From Rhodalgimonas zhirmunskyi (lineage in GTDB: Bacteria > Pseudomonadota > Alphaproteobacteria > Rhodobacterales > Rhodobacteraceae): a stretch of DNA of 64,000 nucleotides. The position numbers and the translations under genes are program-made. Below are positions 45,842 to 55,306 of this stretch, piece by piece (position 1 is the stretch's first letter; every line of letters begins with the position of its first letter). The stretch spans positions 1 to 64,000 of the forward strand of contig JANFFA010000004.1 of the NCBI GenBank assembly GCA_030848925.1, written 5' to 3'. The notes below the pieces were generated by a model. It searched no databases and was not told where the DNA came from. It saw only the letters and a program-made list of their open reading frames with translations.

Positions 45842-46693
45842 ATGCCACGCAACATCCTGATCACCGGCACCTCCACCGGTCTCGGCATCGCCCTCGCCGT
45901 GCAGGCCGCGCAGGCCGGCTTCAAGGTCTACGCCACCATGCGCGACCTCACCCGCCGTGCCGCCCTCGACACCGCGCTGGAAAGCGCCGGTGTGGCGGCC
46001 GAAGTGCTGCAACTCGACGTCCGCGACACCGCCAGCATCCAGACCGCTGTCGATCACATCATCGCCGCCGATGGCCACATCGACGTGCTCCTGAACAACG
46101 CTGGTGCGGGCTACGTGCGCACCACCGAACAGGCCCCCGAGGACGAGGTGACCTGGGTCATGGACGTGAATTTCCACGGCGTCGCCCGCTGCGTAAAGGC
46201 GGTGATGCCCCACATGCGACAGGCTCGCGCCGGCCATATCGTGACGATTTCCTCGGTCGGCGGCCTCGTGGGCCAGCCGTTCAATGAATTCTACTGCGCC
46301 GCCAAATTCGCGGTCGAGGGCTACATGGAATCCATGGCCTCCTACATCACCCCCAGCTTCGGCATCAACTTCACCGTGGTCGAACCCGGCGGCATCGCCA
46401 CCGAATTCGCCAACAACGTGATGAAACAGATCGGCGAAACCGGCGGCCTGATCGAAGACGAATACCTGCCGATCCTGCAGTCCTACATCGGCTCGCGCGA
46501 GGGCCGCGACGAAGGCGTCTTCCAGACCGCCGATGAGGTGGCCGAGGTGACGCTAAACGCGATCCTCTCCGACACGCCGCCCCTGCGCACCCGCACGTCG
46601 GAGTGGTCGGAAAACCTCTGTCGTCTGAAAACCGATCTCGACCCCACCGGCCTGAAACTGCGCGACAAGGTCAGCGCCGAATTCCTCTCCTGA
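45842..46693 (+). CDS. Short-chain dehydrogenase/reductase
   Basis: The protein has 283 residues and is a classical SDR. The cofactor motif is GTSTGLGIALA (residues 8-18), with NNAGAGY in the core, the catalytic serine in TISSVGGL and YCAAKFAVEG (Tyr-x-x-x-Lys). It oxidises or reduces an alcohol/carbonyl with NAD(P); substrate unknown. AAAGGAAACG lies before the ATG. Likely regulated by the upstream TetR protein. Confidence 0.92.
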   Translation: MPRNILITGTSTGLGIALAVQAAQAGFKVYATMRDLTRRAALDTALESAGVAAEVLQLDVRDTASIQTAVDHIIAADGHIDVLLNNAGAGYVRTTEQAPEDEVTWVMDVNFHGVARCVKAVMPHMRQARAGHIVTISSVGGLVGQPFNEFYCAAKFAVEGYMESMASYITPSFGINFTVVEPGGIATEFANNVMKQIGETGGLIEDEYLPILQSYIGSREGRDEGVFQTADEVAEVTLNAILSDTPPLRTRTSEWSENLCRLKTDLDPTGLKLRDKVSAEFLS

Positions 46694-46786
46694 CCCGATC
46701 AAAGGCCAAGATGCGGGACAGTGTGCGGGATGGTGGGCGGGGCGATGGCGCTAGCCGAGCGCCGTCCCGCCGTCTCCCGTCACGCC

Positions 46787-47917
46787 TCAAAGCGGCTCGA
46801 TATCGCCCAGCGCGCGAAGCCCGTGAAACTCCGCTTCCCAATCGTCGAACCGCCCCTCGGCAATCGCACCCCGCATCCCGTCCATGATCTCTTGGAAGTA
46901 ATGCAGGTTGTGCCAGGTCAGCAGCATCGAGGAAATGATCTCCTGACTGCGAAACACGTGATGCAGGTAGGCGCGCGAATAATTCCGGCACGCTGGGCAG
47001 GAACAGCCCTCATCCAGCGGCCTCGGATCGTCCGCATGGCGCGCGTTCTTGATGTTGACCACGCCGCGCCGGGTAAAAACCTGCCCCGTCCGCCCGCTGC
47101 GTGAGGGCAGCACGCAATCCATCATGTCCACCCCGCGCTTCACCGCGCCGACGATGTCATCGGGTTTGCCCACCCCCATCAGGTAGCGCGGCTTGTCCTG
47201 CGGCAAGAACCCAGGCGCATAGTCAAGACAGTCGAACATCGCCGCCTGCCCTTCGCCCACGGCCAGCCCGCCAATCGCATAGCCGTCAAAGCCGATCTTC
47301 GTCAGCGCCTCGGCGCTCTCCTCGCGCAGGTCGCGCTCCAACCCGCCCTGCATGATCCCGAACAGCGCATGACCGGGCCGATCCCCGAACGCCTCTCGCG
47401 ACCGCGCCGCCCAGCGCATGCTCAACGCCATACTCTCTGCAATCCGCTTGCGATCCGCCGGAAGGCTCGGACACTCGTCGAAACACATCACGATGTCGCT
47501 GCCCAGCAGTCGCTGGATCTCCATCGACCGCTCCGGCGTCAGGTGGTGCTTCGAGCCATCGACATGGCTCTTGAAGGTCACCCCCTCCTCGGTCAGCTTC
47601 CTGAGCCCGCTCAGGCTCATCACCTGAAATCCGCCACTGTCCGTCAGGATCGGCCGCTCCCAGTTCATGAACTTGTGCAAGCCTCCCAGCCGATCGATCC
47701 GCTCCGCCCCGGGCCGCAACATCAGGTGATAGGTATTGCCCAACAGGATGTCGGCCCCGGTCTCGCGCACGCTCTCGGGCATCATCGCCTTCACCGTCGC
47801 CGCCGTGCCCACAGGCATGAAGGCCGGCGTGCGGATCTCGCCCCGCGGCGTGCGGATCACCCCGCGCCGCGCCGCGCCATCCTGCGCCATCACCTCGAAT
47901 TCGAAACGTTCAGCCAT
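46787..47917 (-). CDS. tgt: Queuine/preQ1 tRNA-guanine transglycosylase
   Basis: The protein has 376 residues. It exchanges G34 for preQ1 in tRNAs with GUN anticodons. [13 protein letters not shown] carries the catalytic Asp region, GIMQGG and [12 protein letters not shown] follow, the nucleophile lies in [10 protein letters not shown], and zinc ligands are in [19 protein letters not shown] 47917 has AAAGGAG 8 nt upstream; the frame is open further upstream but without family similarity. Confidence 0.97.
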   Translation of the reverse strand: MAERFEFEVMAQDGAARRGVIRTPRGEIRTPAFMPVGTAATVKAMMPESVRETGADILLGNTYHLMLRPGAERIDRLGGLHKFMNWERPILTDSGGFQVMSLSGLRKLTEEGVTFKSHVDGSKHHLTPERSMEIQRLLGSDIVMCFDECPSLPADRKRIAESMALSMRWAARSREAFGDRPGHALFGIMQGGLERDLREESAEALTKIGFDGYAIGGLAVGEGQAAMFDCLDYAPGFLPQDKPRYLMGVGKPDDIVGAVKRGVDMMDCVLPSRSGRTGQVFTRRGVVNIKNARHADDPRPLDEGCSCPACRNYSRAYLHHVFRSQEIISSMLLTWHNLHYFQEIMDGMRGAIAEGRFDDWEAEFHGLRALGDIEPL

Positions 47918-48086
47918 GCCCAAACTCCTTTCCCGCGTCCTAGCCCCTGCCCCGCCAACAGGCAAGCGACTGGCAAGCAACTGGCAAGAACCGGCACCCA
48001 CAGACCCGCAACGCAACGTCCCCACATCCCCCATCTGGACAAACCCGCCCCCCTCCCGCACCCTCACGGACAGGAGGAGCGCCCAC

Positions 48087-48866
48087 ATGAACCAGATGAC
48101 CCAACCCGATCTCGTCACCCGCAGCCACGCCGACGGCGTGCTCACCCTCACCCTTGGCGCAGGCAAGGCGCACCCGCTTTCGCTCGCCATGATCCGCGCG
48201 CTGCACGCCGCGCTGAAAGAGGCCGAAACCGATCCCGACGCTCGCGTCATCGTGATCCACGGCCCCGGCCACATCTTCTGCGCCGGCCATGACCTCAAGG
48301 AAATCGCCCGCCACCGCACCGATCCCGACAACGGTCAGGCCTTCCTGAAAGAGTTGTTCGATGCCTGCGCCGACATGATGCAGGCGATCCATTTTCACCC
48401 GCGCCCGACCATCGCCATGGTCGATGGCATCGCCACGGCGGCGGGCCTGCAAATGGTCGCCGCCTGCGACATGGCCTTCGCCTCGCACAACGCCACCTTC
48501 TGCCTGCCCGGCGTGAACAACGGCGGCTTCTGCACCACCCCCGCCGTCGCCGTCTCGCGCGCCGTGGGCCGCAAGCACCTGATGCAACTCACCCTTTCGG
48601 GACAGCCGCAATCCGCCGACTGGGCGCTCGGCGCCGGGCTGGTCAATCAGGTCACCGATCCCGAAGCGCTGGAAAGCACCACCATGGCCTTCGCCCGCAC
48701 GCTCGCCACCCGCAACCCCGGCCCCATCGCGGATGGCAAACAGGCGATCTACCGTCACCTCGACATGTCCCTGCCCGAAGCCTACGACATGGCGACCGAA
48801 GTGATGATCGGCCATTTCATGGACCCCGGCCGCCTCGAATACGAGAAAACCTCGCGCTTCAAGTAA
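48087..48866 (+). CDS. Enoyl-CoA hydratase/isomerase family protein
   Basis: The protein has 259 residues with a crotonase fold: [12 protein letters not shown] (oxyanion hole), [20 protein letters not shown], and [18 protein letters not shown]. The residue after GLQ at the second catalytic position is not Glu, and the equivalent of the first catalytic Glu is also not obvious, so hydratase activity is uncertain. AGGAGGAG lies 7 nt before the ATG. Confidence 0.88.
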   Translation: MNQMTQPDLVTRSHADGVLTLTLGAGKAHPLSLAMIRALHAALKEAETDPDARVIVIHGPGHIFCAGHDLKEIARHRTDPDNGQAFLKELFDACADMMQAIHFHPRPTIAMVDGIATAAGLQMVAACDMAFASHNATFCLPGVNNGGFCTTPAVAVSRAVGRKHLMQLTLSGQPQSADWALGAGLVNQVTDPEALESTTMAFARTLATRNPGPIADGKQAIYRHLDMSLPEAYDMATEVMIGHFMDPGRLEYEKTSRFK

Positions 48867-48867
48867 C

Positions 48868-48890
48868 CTTTCATTTTTCTCCAAATACTC
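48868..48890. repeat. Intergenic motif CTTTCATTTTT-N4-AAATACTC (after the enoyl-CoA hydratase gene)
   Basis: Directly follows the stop codon of the preceding gene; same sequence as the copies at 27336 and 61087 apart from the spacer. Confidence 0.7.
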
Positions 48891-48985
48891 ATATCCGGCG
48901 CGGCACGCAGCCGCGCCGCCTGCCCTTTACGCCGCCCGCCAGAAACCCTATATCTTCTGTCAGGTAATACCCGCGCGAGGCATCA

Positions 48986-49351
48986 ATGACCCATACCAGC
49001 ACCGAACCGCTCGAAGGCGCCCCCCTGATTGCGCCCTCCACCGTCTCCCACCCGCTCTATGACGCGGTGGTCGAGGCCTGCCGCTCGGTCTACGACCCCG
49101 AGATCCCGGTAAACATCTACGATCTCGGCCTGATCTACACGATCGAGATTTCCCCCGAGGGCGAAGTTCACGTGATCATGACCCTCACCGCCCCGGGTTG
49201 CCCGGTCGCGGGCGACATGCCCGGCTGGGTCGCAGATGCGATCACCCCGCTCGAAGGCGTCAAACAGGTCGACGTCGACCTCACGTGGGAGCCGCAGTGG
49301 GGCATGGAAATGATGTCCGACGAGGCCCGCCTCGAACTCGGCTTCATGTAA
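48986..49351 (+). CDS. DUF59 / MIP18-family Fe-S assembly protein (SufT-like)
   Basis: The protein has 121 residues. After a variable N-terminus, the DUF59 fold carries VYDPEIPVNIYDLGLIY and MTLTAPGCPVAGDM, with the conserved Cys. Such proteins help mature Fe-S proteins and are part of SUF operons in alphaproteobacteria. It lies 29 nt before a SufA-type gene. The rest of a SUF operon is not in the window. Confidence 0.9.
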   Translation: MTHTSTEPLEGAPLIAPSTVSHPLYDAVVEACRSVYDPEIPVNIYDLGLIYTIEISPEGEVHVIMTLTAPGCPVAGDMPGWVADAITPLEGVKQVDVDLTWEPQWGMEMMSDEARLELGFM

Positions 49352-49380
49352 CGAAATCAAGTGCCCGAAAGGCGAAAAAC

Positions 49381-49785
49381 ATGTTCGGCATTCCCGGCAA
49401 GCAAGCTGTCACCATGACCCCGGCCGCACAGGCCCAGATCGCGAAGCTTATGGCCTCCAAGGGCCATCAGGGCCTGCGCATCGGCGTCAAGAAGGGCGGC
49501 TGCGCGGGCATGGAATACACCATGGATTACGTCGACGAAGTCGATCCCAACGACGAGGTGGTCGAATCCGACGGCGCCCGCGTGATGATCGCGCCGATGG
49601 CGCAAATGTTCCTGTTCGGGACCGAGATCGACTACCAGACCTCGCTGCTCGAATCCGGCTTCGTCTTCAACAATCCCAACGTCGAAGACGCCTGCGGCTG
49701 TGGCGAGTCGATCAAGTTCAAGGATGTCGACGCGCTCGCCGCCGAACACCAAAGCGAACAACAGGCCGAACGCCAGACCGACTGA
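49381..49785 (+). CDS. sufA: A-type Fe-S carrier protein (SufA/IscA family)
   Basis: The protein has 134 residues. It has the three conserved cysteines of the family: one in KKGGCAGMEY and two in CGCGES. It should carry or transfer Fe-S clusters. The C-terminal tail is Gln/Glu-rich and longer than usual. It pairs with the DUF59 gene 29 nt upstream. The symbol is assigned by family and context; erpA-like function is possible. Confidence 0.85.
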   Translation: MFGIPGKQAVTMTPAAQAQIAKLMASKGHQGLRIGVKKGGCAGMEYTMDYVDEVDPNDEVVESDGARVMIAPMAQMFLFGTEIDYQTSLLESGFVFNNPNVEDACGCGESIKFKDVDALAAEHQSEQQAERQTD

Positions 49786-49899
49786 TCCCCCCGGCATTCC
49801 CGTCCCGTCGCCCGCTTGGCGCGTCCCTTGGCCCGCCCAACTGCGGGCCTGCGGCATCACCCACCTTGACCCTTGCGCGCCAATCCCGATGATGGCGCG

Positions 49900-49935
49900 A
49901 CCGCATTCAACACCGCATTCAACACCGCATTCAAC
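49900..49935 (+). repeat. Triple 12-bp tandem repeat upstream of tpiA
   Basis: Three perfect copies of ACCGCATTCAAC lie directly before the Shine-Dalgarno CGGAGG of tpiA. Copy number changes would move the start codon relative to anything upstream but not disturb the ribosome binding site. Confidence 0.9.
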
Positions 49936-49947
49936 ACGGAGGGCCGC

Positions 49948-50700
49948 ATGCGCCGCAAACTCGCCGCCGGAAACTGGAAGATGAATGGACTGCGCGCCGA
50001 TCTCGACGAACTCGATGCCTTGGCCCGGGCGCATCCCGCCCCGGCGATCGATCTTCTGATCTGCCCGCCCGCCACGCTCTTGCATGAGGCCGCCACGCGC
50101 GTCGCCGCTCACCCGCTCGCAATCGGCGGACAAGATTGCCATATCGAGACCGCCGGTGCCCATACCGGCAAGATCTCGGCAGAGATGATGCGCGATGCCG
50201 GGGCCACGGCGGTGATCGTCGGCCACTCCGAACGCCGCGAAGATCACGAAGAAACCAGCGAACAGGTCCGCGCCAAGGCCCGCACGGCACAGGCGGCCGG
50301 GCTAACCGCCATCGTCTGCCTCGGCGAGAGCCTGCCCCAACGCGAGGCGCAAAACACGCTCGATATCATCGCAGGCCAACTCGCGCTGTCCCTGCCCGAC
50401 AATTCCACCGCCGAAAATCTTGTCGTCGCCTACGAACCCATCTGGGCGATCGGCACCGGCAAGATCCCGACACTGGCCCAGATCGGCGAAGTGCATGATT
50501 TCATCCGCACCCGTCTGGAACGCCGCTTCGGCGCGGGCGTCGGGCGCGGTACGCGCATTCTCTATGGCGGCTCGGTCAAACCCGACAACGCGGCCGAGAT
50601 TTTCCGCACGCCCAATGTCGACGGCGCCCTCGTGGGCGGCGCCTCTCTCAAGGCCGCCGATTTCTCACAGATCATCACCGCCCTCGAAGCGAGCGCCTGA
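49948..50700 (+). CDS. tpiA: Triosephosphate isomerase
   Basis: The protein has 250 residues. It interconverts DHAP and glyceraldehyde-3-phosphate. Catalytic residues are K11 in GNWKMNG, the His in VGHSERR and the Glu in [14 protein letters not shown]; the phosphate loop is [14 protein letters not shown] 49948 has CGGAGG 5-6 nt upstream. A longer open frame through the 12-bp repeats exists but is not conserved. Confidence 0.97.
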   Translation: MRRKLAAGNWKMNGLRADLDELDALARAHPAPAIDLLICPPATLLHEAATRVAAHPLAIGGQDCHIETAGAHTGKISAEMMRDAGATAVIVGHSERREDHEETSEQVRAKARTAQAAGLTAIVCLGESLPQREAQNTLDIIAGQLALSLPDNSTAENLVVAYEPIWAIGTGKIPTLAQIGEVHDFIRTRLERRFGAGVGRGTRILYGGSVKPDNAAEIFRTPNVDGALVGGASLKAADFSQIITALEASA

Positions 50701-50793
50701 CCCGCTGCCACCGCCCCACCGGGAACGCACCCGCCCCGCGATGAATTCCGCGCCAAGGCTGGAAATGCCGCGCGACAGGGATATATCTCTTCC

Positions 50794-52215
50794 ATGACGC
50801 TCAGCATTCCCTTCGCCAACAGCTACACCCGCCTGCCGCCCCGGTTCTTCACCCGGCAAGGCGCCACGCCGGTCGCCAATCCCACCCTCATCGCGTGGAA
50901 CGCCCCGCTCGCCGCCGAGTTGGGCCTGCCCGACACCGCCGACGCCACGACACTGGCTCAGATCTTCTCCGGCAACACCCTCCCCGAAGGGTCCGAGCCG
51001 CTGGCACAAGTCTATGCCGGCCACCAGTTCGGCGGCTTCTCGCCCCAACTGGGCGATGGCCGCGCGCTGCTCTTGGGCGATGTGATCGACACCCACGGCA
51101 CCCCCCGCGACATCCAACTCAAAGGCGCGGGCCGCACCGTCTATTCCCGCGGCGGCGACGGGCGCGCATGGCTTGGCCCGGTGTTGCGCGAATATGTCGT
51201 GTCCGAGGCGATGCATGCCCTCGGCGTGCCGACAACCCGCGCCCTTGCCGCCGTCGCCACCGGCGAAATGGTGTTCCGCGAAACCGCCCTTCCCGGCGCC
51301 GTGCTCACCCGCGTGGCGGCCAGCCATATCCGCGTTGGCACCTTCCAGTACTTCGCTGCCCGCGGCGATACCGAAGCGCTCGAAGCGCTGTTCGACTACA
51401 CCCGCACCCGCCATTATCCGCAGGCCAACACCCCCGAAGAATTTCTCGACGCGGCCATCGACGCGCAGGTCCGGCTCGTCACCCACTGGCTCTCGCTCGG
51501 CTTCATCCACGGCGTAATGAACACCGACAACACCGCGCTTTCGGGCGAAACCATTGATTATGGCCCCTGCGCCTTCATCGACGCTTACCATCCGCAAACC
51601 GTGTTCTCCTCAATCGACCGGCGCGGGCGCTATGCCTATGACAATCAGGCCAATATCATCGCGTGGAACATGGCGCAGCTGGCCTCCTGCCTCGTCCCGC
51701 TTTGCCCGGACGAAGACGCCGCCGTCGCGCGCTTCACCGCGATGATCCACGGCATGGCGGATCGCATCGCCGCGCAGTGGCTCACCCGTTTCGCCCCCAA
51801 ACTCGGCCTGACAAGCCCGAGCGAGGATGACCGCGCCCTCATCACCGACCTGCTCGACCTGATGGCCAAGGACGGCGCCGATTTCACCAATACCTTCCGC
51901 GCGCTCGCCCACGGTTCGGCCCGCGATCAGCTGACCGACCGGCCCGCTTACGACGCATGGCACGCCCGCTGGAAAGCACGCCTCGCGCGCGAAAGCGACG
52001 CGATGCCCCGGATGCGCGCGGCCAACCCCGCCTTCATCCCGCGCAATCACCGCGTCGAACAGATGATCCAGGCCGCCGTCGCTGGCGATTACGCGCCGTT
52101 CCACCGCCTCAACGCCGTGCTCGCCCATCCTTACGAGGATCAGCCCGACGCCGCCGACCTCACCCGCCCCCCGGCGGAATCCGAGCGCGTCACAACCACC
52201 TTCTGCGGCACCTGA
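50794..52215 (+). CDS. selO: Protein adenylyltransferase SelO (YdiU/UPF0061)
   Basis: The protein has 473 residues and is a pseudokinase-fold enzyme that transfers AMP from ATP to proteins. GDGRALLLGD and QLKGAGRTVYSRGGDGRAWL are the nucleotide-binding blocks, and FIHGVMNTDNTALSGETIDYGP holds the catalytic and metal residues. The C-terminus is FCGT, so a Cys sits third from the end, where eukaryotic SelO carries selenocysteine. The gene starts 93 nt after tpiA. No strong ribosome binding site is visible. Confidence 0.93.
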   Translation: MTLSIPFANSYTRLPPRFFTRQGATPVANPTLIAWNAPLAAELGLPDTADATTLAQIFSGNTLPEGSEPLAQVYAGHQFGGFSPQLGDGRALLLGDVIDTHGTPRDIQLKGAGRTVYSRGGDGRAWLGPVLREYVVSEAMHALGVPTTRALAAVATGEMVFRETALPGAVLTRVAASHIRVGTFQYFAARGDTEALEALFDYTRTRHYPQANTPEEFLDAAIDAQVRLVTHWLSLGFIHGVMNTDNTALSGETIDYGPCAFIDAYHPQTVFSSIDRRGRYAYDNQANIIAWNMAQLASCLVPLCPDEDAAVARFTAMIHGMADRIAAQWLTRFAPKLGLTSPSEDDRALITDLLDLMAKDGADFTNTFRALAHGSARDQLTDRPAYDAWHARWKARLARESDAMPRMRAANPAFIPRNHRVEQMIQAAVAGDYAPFHRLNAVLAHPYEDQPDAADLTRPPAESERVTTTFCGT

Positions 52216-52227
52216 ACGAAGCGGGAC

Positions 52228-53277
52228 CTAAACGAACCGACCCGGGCGATAGCGCGCCAGGTCCGGCACCTCTTCGCCCTCCAACTCCCGCGCCACCAGC
52301 GCGCCCGCATGTGCGCCCAGCGTCGCGCCGGAATGCATGACACAGGCATAAAGCCCATCTGGTCCAACGGCCCCCATCACCGGCTGGTCATCCCCCGGCA
52401 CGGGCCGCTCGGCCAGAACCACCTCTTCCAGCGCCAACTCCATCCCCGGCAAAACCTGCGCCATCCGCTCCATCGCCTCTTCGGCCATGTCCCCCGGCGC
52501 GGCCTCCAGCCGTTCGGTCGTATCGCTCTGATGCCCGGCCGACGCGGGCGCAATGATCCGGCCCAGCGCATCCTGTCGCAACTCCATCCACGGGCTGACC
52601 AGCACGGTGCGCAAGAACCGATCCACTGGACGCGTGCGCAACAAAACCGCAGGCCGCCGCACCATAGGCAGGTCAAGGAACGGCGCCAACAGCGCCCGCA
52701 CGCCCACCCCTGCCGCGATCACCACCGTATCGGCCTCGATCCGCCCGGCCGCCAGCCGCAGCCCGGTAACGCGCCCGCCCTCATGCTCCACCGCTTCCAC
52801 CGCGCAGCCCGAAATCACCCGCGCGCCCGAGGCCGCCAACATCACCCGCGCTGCCATATCCGGCTCGATCACGCCCTCGGCGGGAAACCACAGGCACTGC
52901 TCGGGCAAGGCCACGCCCGGCGCGCGCTCTGCCACGATCTGCAGGTCGGCCTGCTCCACCGGATAGCCCAGCGCCTCCAGCTTGGCCGCCTGCGCCTCAA
53001 GCTCTGCGCCCTGAGCCTCGAAACACAGCGCGCCACACCAATCGACCAGCCCGCCAAGGTCGCGGTCCACCTGCCGCCAAGCCTCCATCGCCGCCACCCG
53101 CAGGCGGAAATGCGCCTCGTCCAGATGAAAGCTCGCGTTGATCCACCCGAACGAACGTCCCGATGCCGCGCCCGCCACCGGCCCCGCGTCGATCACCGTC
53201 GATTCAATCCCGCGCTTGGCCAACGCATAGGCCACCGACGCGCCCAAAAGCCCCGCCCCAACGATCACCGCTTTCAT
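52228..53277 (-). CDS. FAD-dependent D-amino-acid oxidase-like oxidoreductase
   Basis: The protein has 349 residues with a DAO fold. The FAD motif is VIVGAGLLGASVAYALA, followed by GAASGRSFGWINASF. A C-terminal FAD-binding segment is VMHSGATLGAHAGALVARELEG. Substrates in the family are D-amino acids, glycine, sarcosine and similar amines. It lies 68 nt downstream of the FAD monooxygenase on the same strand. Confidence 0.88.
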   Translation of the reverse strand: MKAVIVGAGLLGASVAYALAKRGIESTVIDAGPVAGAASGRSFGWINASFHLDEAHFRLRVAAMEAWRQVDRDLGGLVDWCGALCFEAQGAELEAQAAKLEALGYPVEQADLQIVAERAPGVALPEQCLWFPAEGVIEPDMAARVMLAASGARVISGCAVEAVEHEGGRVTGLRLAAGRIEADTVVIAAGVGVRALLAPFLDLPMVRRPAVLLRTRPVDRFLRTVLVSPWMELRQDALGRIIAPASAGHQSDTTERLEAAPGDMAEEAMERMAQVLPGMELALEEVVLAERPVPGDDQPVMGAVGPDGLYACVMHSGATLGAHAGALVARELEGEEVPDLARYRPGRFV

Positions 53278-53345
53278 CGACCTGTCCTCTTTTTCATCTC
53301 GCACGACGCCCTGACCGGGGGCCGCCTCGCTTTCCGGCGGACCTG

Positions 53346-54533
53346 CTAGGCCCCCGGCTTGGTCACGTCATACCCGTAAAGCCAGTCGAACTGGCGCATC
53401 ATTTTCTCGGGCGCCACCTGCCCGCCCAGCCGCATCACCGCATGGGCGGCAAACCGCAGCGGCGGAAATTTCAGGTGATATTTCCACGCGTTGTCCGTCG
53501 CCGTGTTGATCACCCGCACCGCCCGCGCGCGCCGCCGCGCCTGATAAGCGGCCAGCCCCGCCGCAATCTCATCCGCGCCCGCCAGCGCATCTGCCAGCAC
53601 CCACGCATCCTCCAACGCCATCACCGCGCCCTGCGCCATGAAGGGCAGCGTCGGGTGCGCCGCGTCGCCCACAAGGGCCAGCGCCTGACCGTGCCACGCC
53701 TGCGCCACCTCGTGCCGGAACAGCCCCCAAAGGAACACGGTCTCGACCGCGTCCAACATCTCGCGCACCTGCGCACAGAAATCGGCAAAAGCCGCGCGCA
53801 AATTGGCCGGATCGTCGCGCAGGGCCCATCCCTCCTCGGCCCAGCCGCGCCGCTCCTGCGCCGCCACGATGTTCAGATACTCACCACCGCGCAGCGGATA
53901 GCTGACCAGATGCCGCCCCGGCCCCATATGCACCCGCGCATCCGGCCCCACGCCCCAGCGGTTCGGCACCACCGCGCGCCACGCCACTTGGCCAGTGAAA
54001 AACGGCTCTTCCGGCCCGTTCAGAACCGGGCGCACCCGGCTGTGCAGCCCGTCCGCCCCGATGATCAGGTCGGCATGCTCTTCCTGACCGCCATCAAAAT
54101 GCAGCTTCGGCGCATGGCCGTTATCCGCGTCGGCCACATATGACACCCGCCGGCCCAATTCGATCTCGACCCCTGCCTCACGCGCGCCCTGCTCCAGCAC
54201 GCCGATCAGGTCGGCCCGATGCACGAAGTAATAGCGCTGGTCCTCCAGCCGCATCAGGTCAAGCGCAACAACCTCATCCCCCCGGTAATCGAACAACCGC
54301 ACGGCCCGCGCCTGCACCGCGCCGGTCGCCACCAGCGCCTGTTCCAGCCCCAGCGCGCGCAGCACGCACAGCCCGTTGGGCGAAATCTGAAGGCCAGCAC
54401 CCACCTCGGTGATCTCGGGGGCCTGTTCGATCACCTTCACATGCGCCCCGCGCAGCGCCAGTGCCCGCGCCACCGCCAACCCACCGATGCCCGCGCCAAT
54501 GACGGTCGCCCTCAGGCCCAGAAGTTCGCTCAT
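53346..54533 (-). CDS. FAD-dependent monooxygenase (salicylate hydroxylase-like)
   Basis: The protein has 395 residues, a group A flavoprotein hydroxylase. The dinucleotide motif is VIGAGIGGLAVARAL, the DG motif is DLIIGADGLHSRVR, and the FAD-ribityl motif is ALVGDAAHPTLPF. It should hydroxylate an aromatic ring with NAD(P)H and oxygen; substrate unknown. Both flavoenzymes probably form one transcript. Confidence 0.88.
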   Translation of the reverse strand: MSELLGLRATVIGAGIGGLAVARALALRGAHVKVIEQAPEITEVGAGLQISPNGLCVLRALGLEQALVATGAVQARAVRLFDYRGDEVVALDLMRLEDQRYYFVHRADLIGVLEQGAREAGVEIELGRRVSYVADADNGHAPKLHFDGGQEEHADLIIGADGLHSRVRPVLNGPEEPFFTGQVAWRAVVPNRWGVGPDARVHMGPGRHLVSYPLRGGEYLNIVAAQERRGWAEEGWALRDDPANLRAAFADFCAQVREMLDAVETVFLWGLFRHEVAQAWHGQALALVGDAAHPTLPFMAQGAVMALEDAWVLADALAGADEIAAGLAAYQARRRARAVRVINTATDNAWKYHLKFPPLRFAAHAVMRLGGQVAPEKMMRQFDWLYGYDVTKPGA

Positions 54534-54576
54534 AACATCCCCCAGAATGGGCCATTCTGCCCCGACAGTCGCCCTA

Positions 54577-54610
54577 AAACAAAAACGCCGAAGCTTTCGC
54601 CCCGGCGTCT
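54577..54610 (-). terminator. Terminator of dksA
   Basis: On the minus strand ACGCCG pairs with CGGCGT across a 12-nt loop, followed by TTTTTGTTTT. It lies just past the dksA stop. Confidence 0.8.
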
Positions 54611-54643
54611 TTCAAACCCATACATGATCGTCCTGCAAGACGA

Positions 54644-55066
54644 TCAATCGTCGCGATGCACCTTCTCGCGGCGCTCGTGGCGCTCTTGCGCCTCAAGGCT
54701 CATGGTGGCGATCGGACGCGCGTCCAGCCGTTTCAGGCTGATCGGCTCGCCGGTCACTTCGCAATATCCGTATTCGCCCTCTTCGATCCGGCGCAGCGCG
54801 GCGTCGATCTTGGCGACAAGCTTGCGCTGCCGGTCCCGGGTGCGCAGCTCAAGCGCACGGTCGGTCTCTTCGCTGGCGCGGTCGGCGATATCGGGAATGT
54901 TGCGCGTGCCGTCCTTCATGCCCTCGATCGTGTCGCGGCTATCGTCGAGAAGTTCGGCTTTCCAGTTCAGCAGTTTTCGCCGGAAGTATTCGGTCTGGCG
55001 TTCATTCATGAACGGCTCATCTTCAGCCGGTCGGTAATCATCGGGCAGAAAGACTTCCGCTTTCAT
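54644..55066 (-). CDS. dksA: RNA polymerase-binding factor DksA (zinc cysteines lost)
   Basis: The protein has 140 residues. It has the DksA coiled coil with the DxxDxA-type tip (IPDIADRASEETDRALELR) and the globular YGYCEVTGEPISLKRLDARP. E. coli DksA has four zinc cysteines; here only the first is kept (C-x2-T ... A-x2-T), as in the Rhodobacter sphaeroides factor. DksA with ppGpp adjusts rRNA and stress transcription. ATG 55066 has GGAG about 6 nt upstream. Confidence 0.93.
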   Translation of the reverse strand: MKAEVFLPDDYRPAEDEPFMNERQTEYFRRKLLNWKAELLDDSRDTIEGMKDGTRNIPDIADRASEETDRALELRTRDRQRKLVAKIDAALRRIEEGEYGYCEVTGEPISLKRLDARPIATMSLEAQERHERREKVHRDD

Positions 55067-55306
55067 GTCAGCTCCCACGTTTTCGTCTAGATCGTTCAAA
55101 CGACACCCCTTTGCTGCGGCTGCTCATACTCTCCCCCTAGGGCTTTGTCACTACCCTAATCTCACGCTGGACCGTATGTCATGACGTAACGTCGAGGTCT
55201 TTTCACGGGCTCTGCGCCAACTGCCGCAATACCATGCGATTGCGGTCAAAATGCGTCTCGACTAGGGTGCCCGGGAACATGAACCCGCTCATCCGAGGCT
55301 CCCCTA

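Noticed and set aside
49873-49947. N-terminally longer TpiA through the 12-bp repeats
   Set aside because: TpiA orthologues start at [16 protein letters not shown] just before ATG 49948 decides the start.
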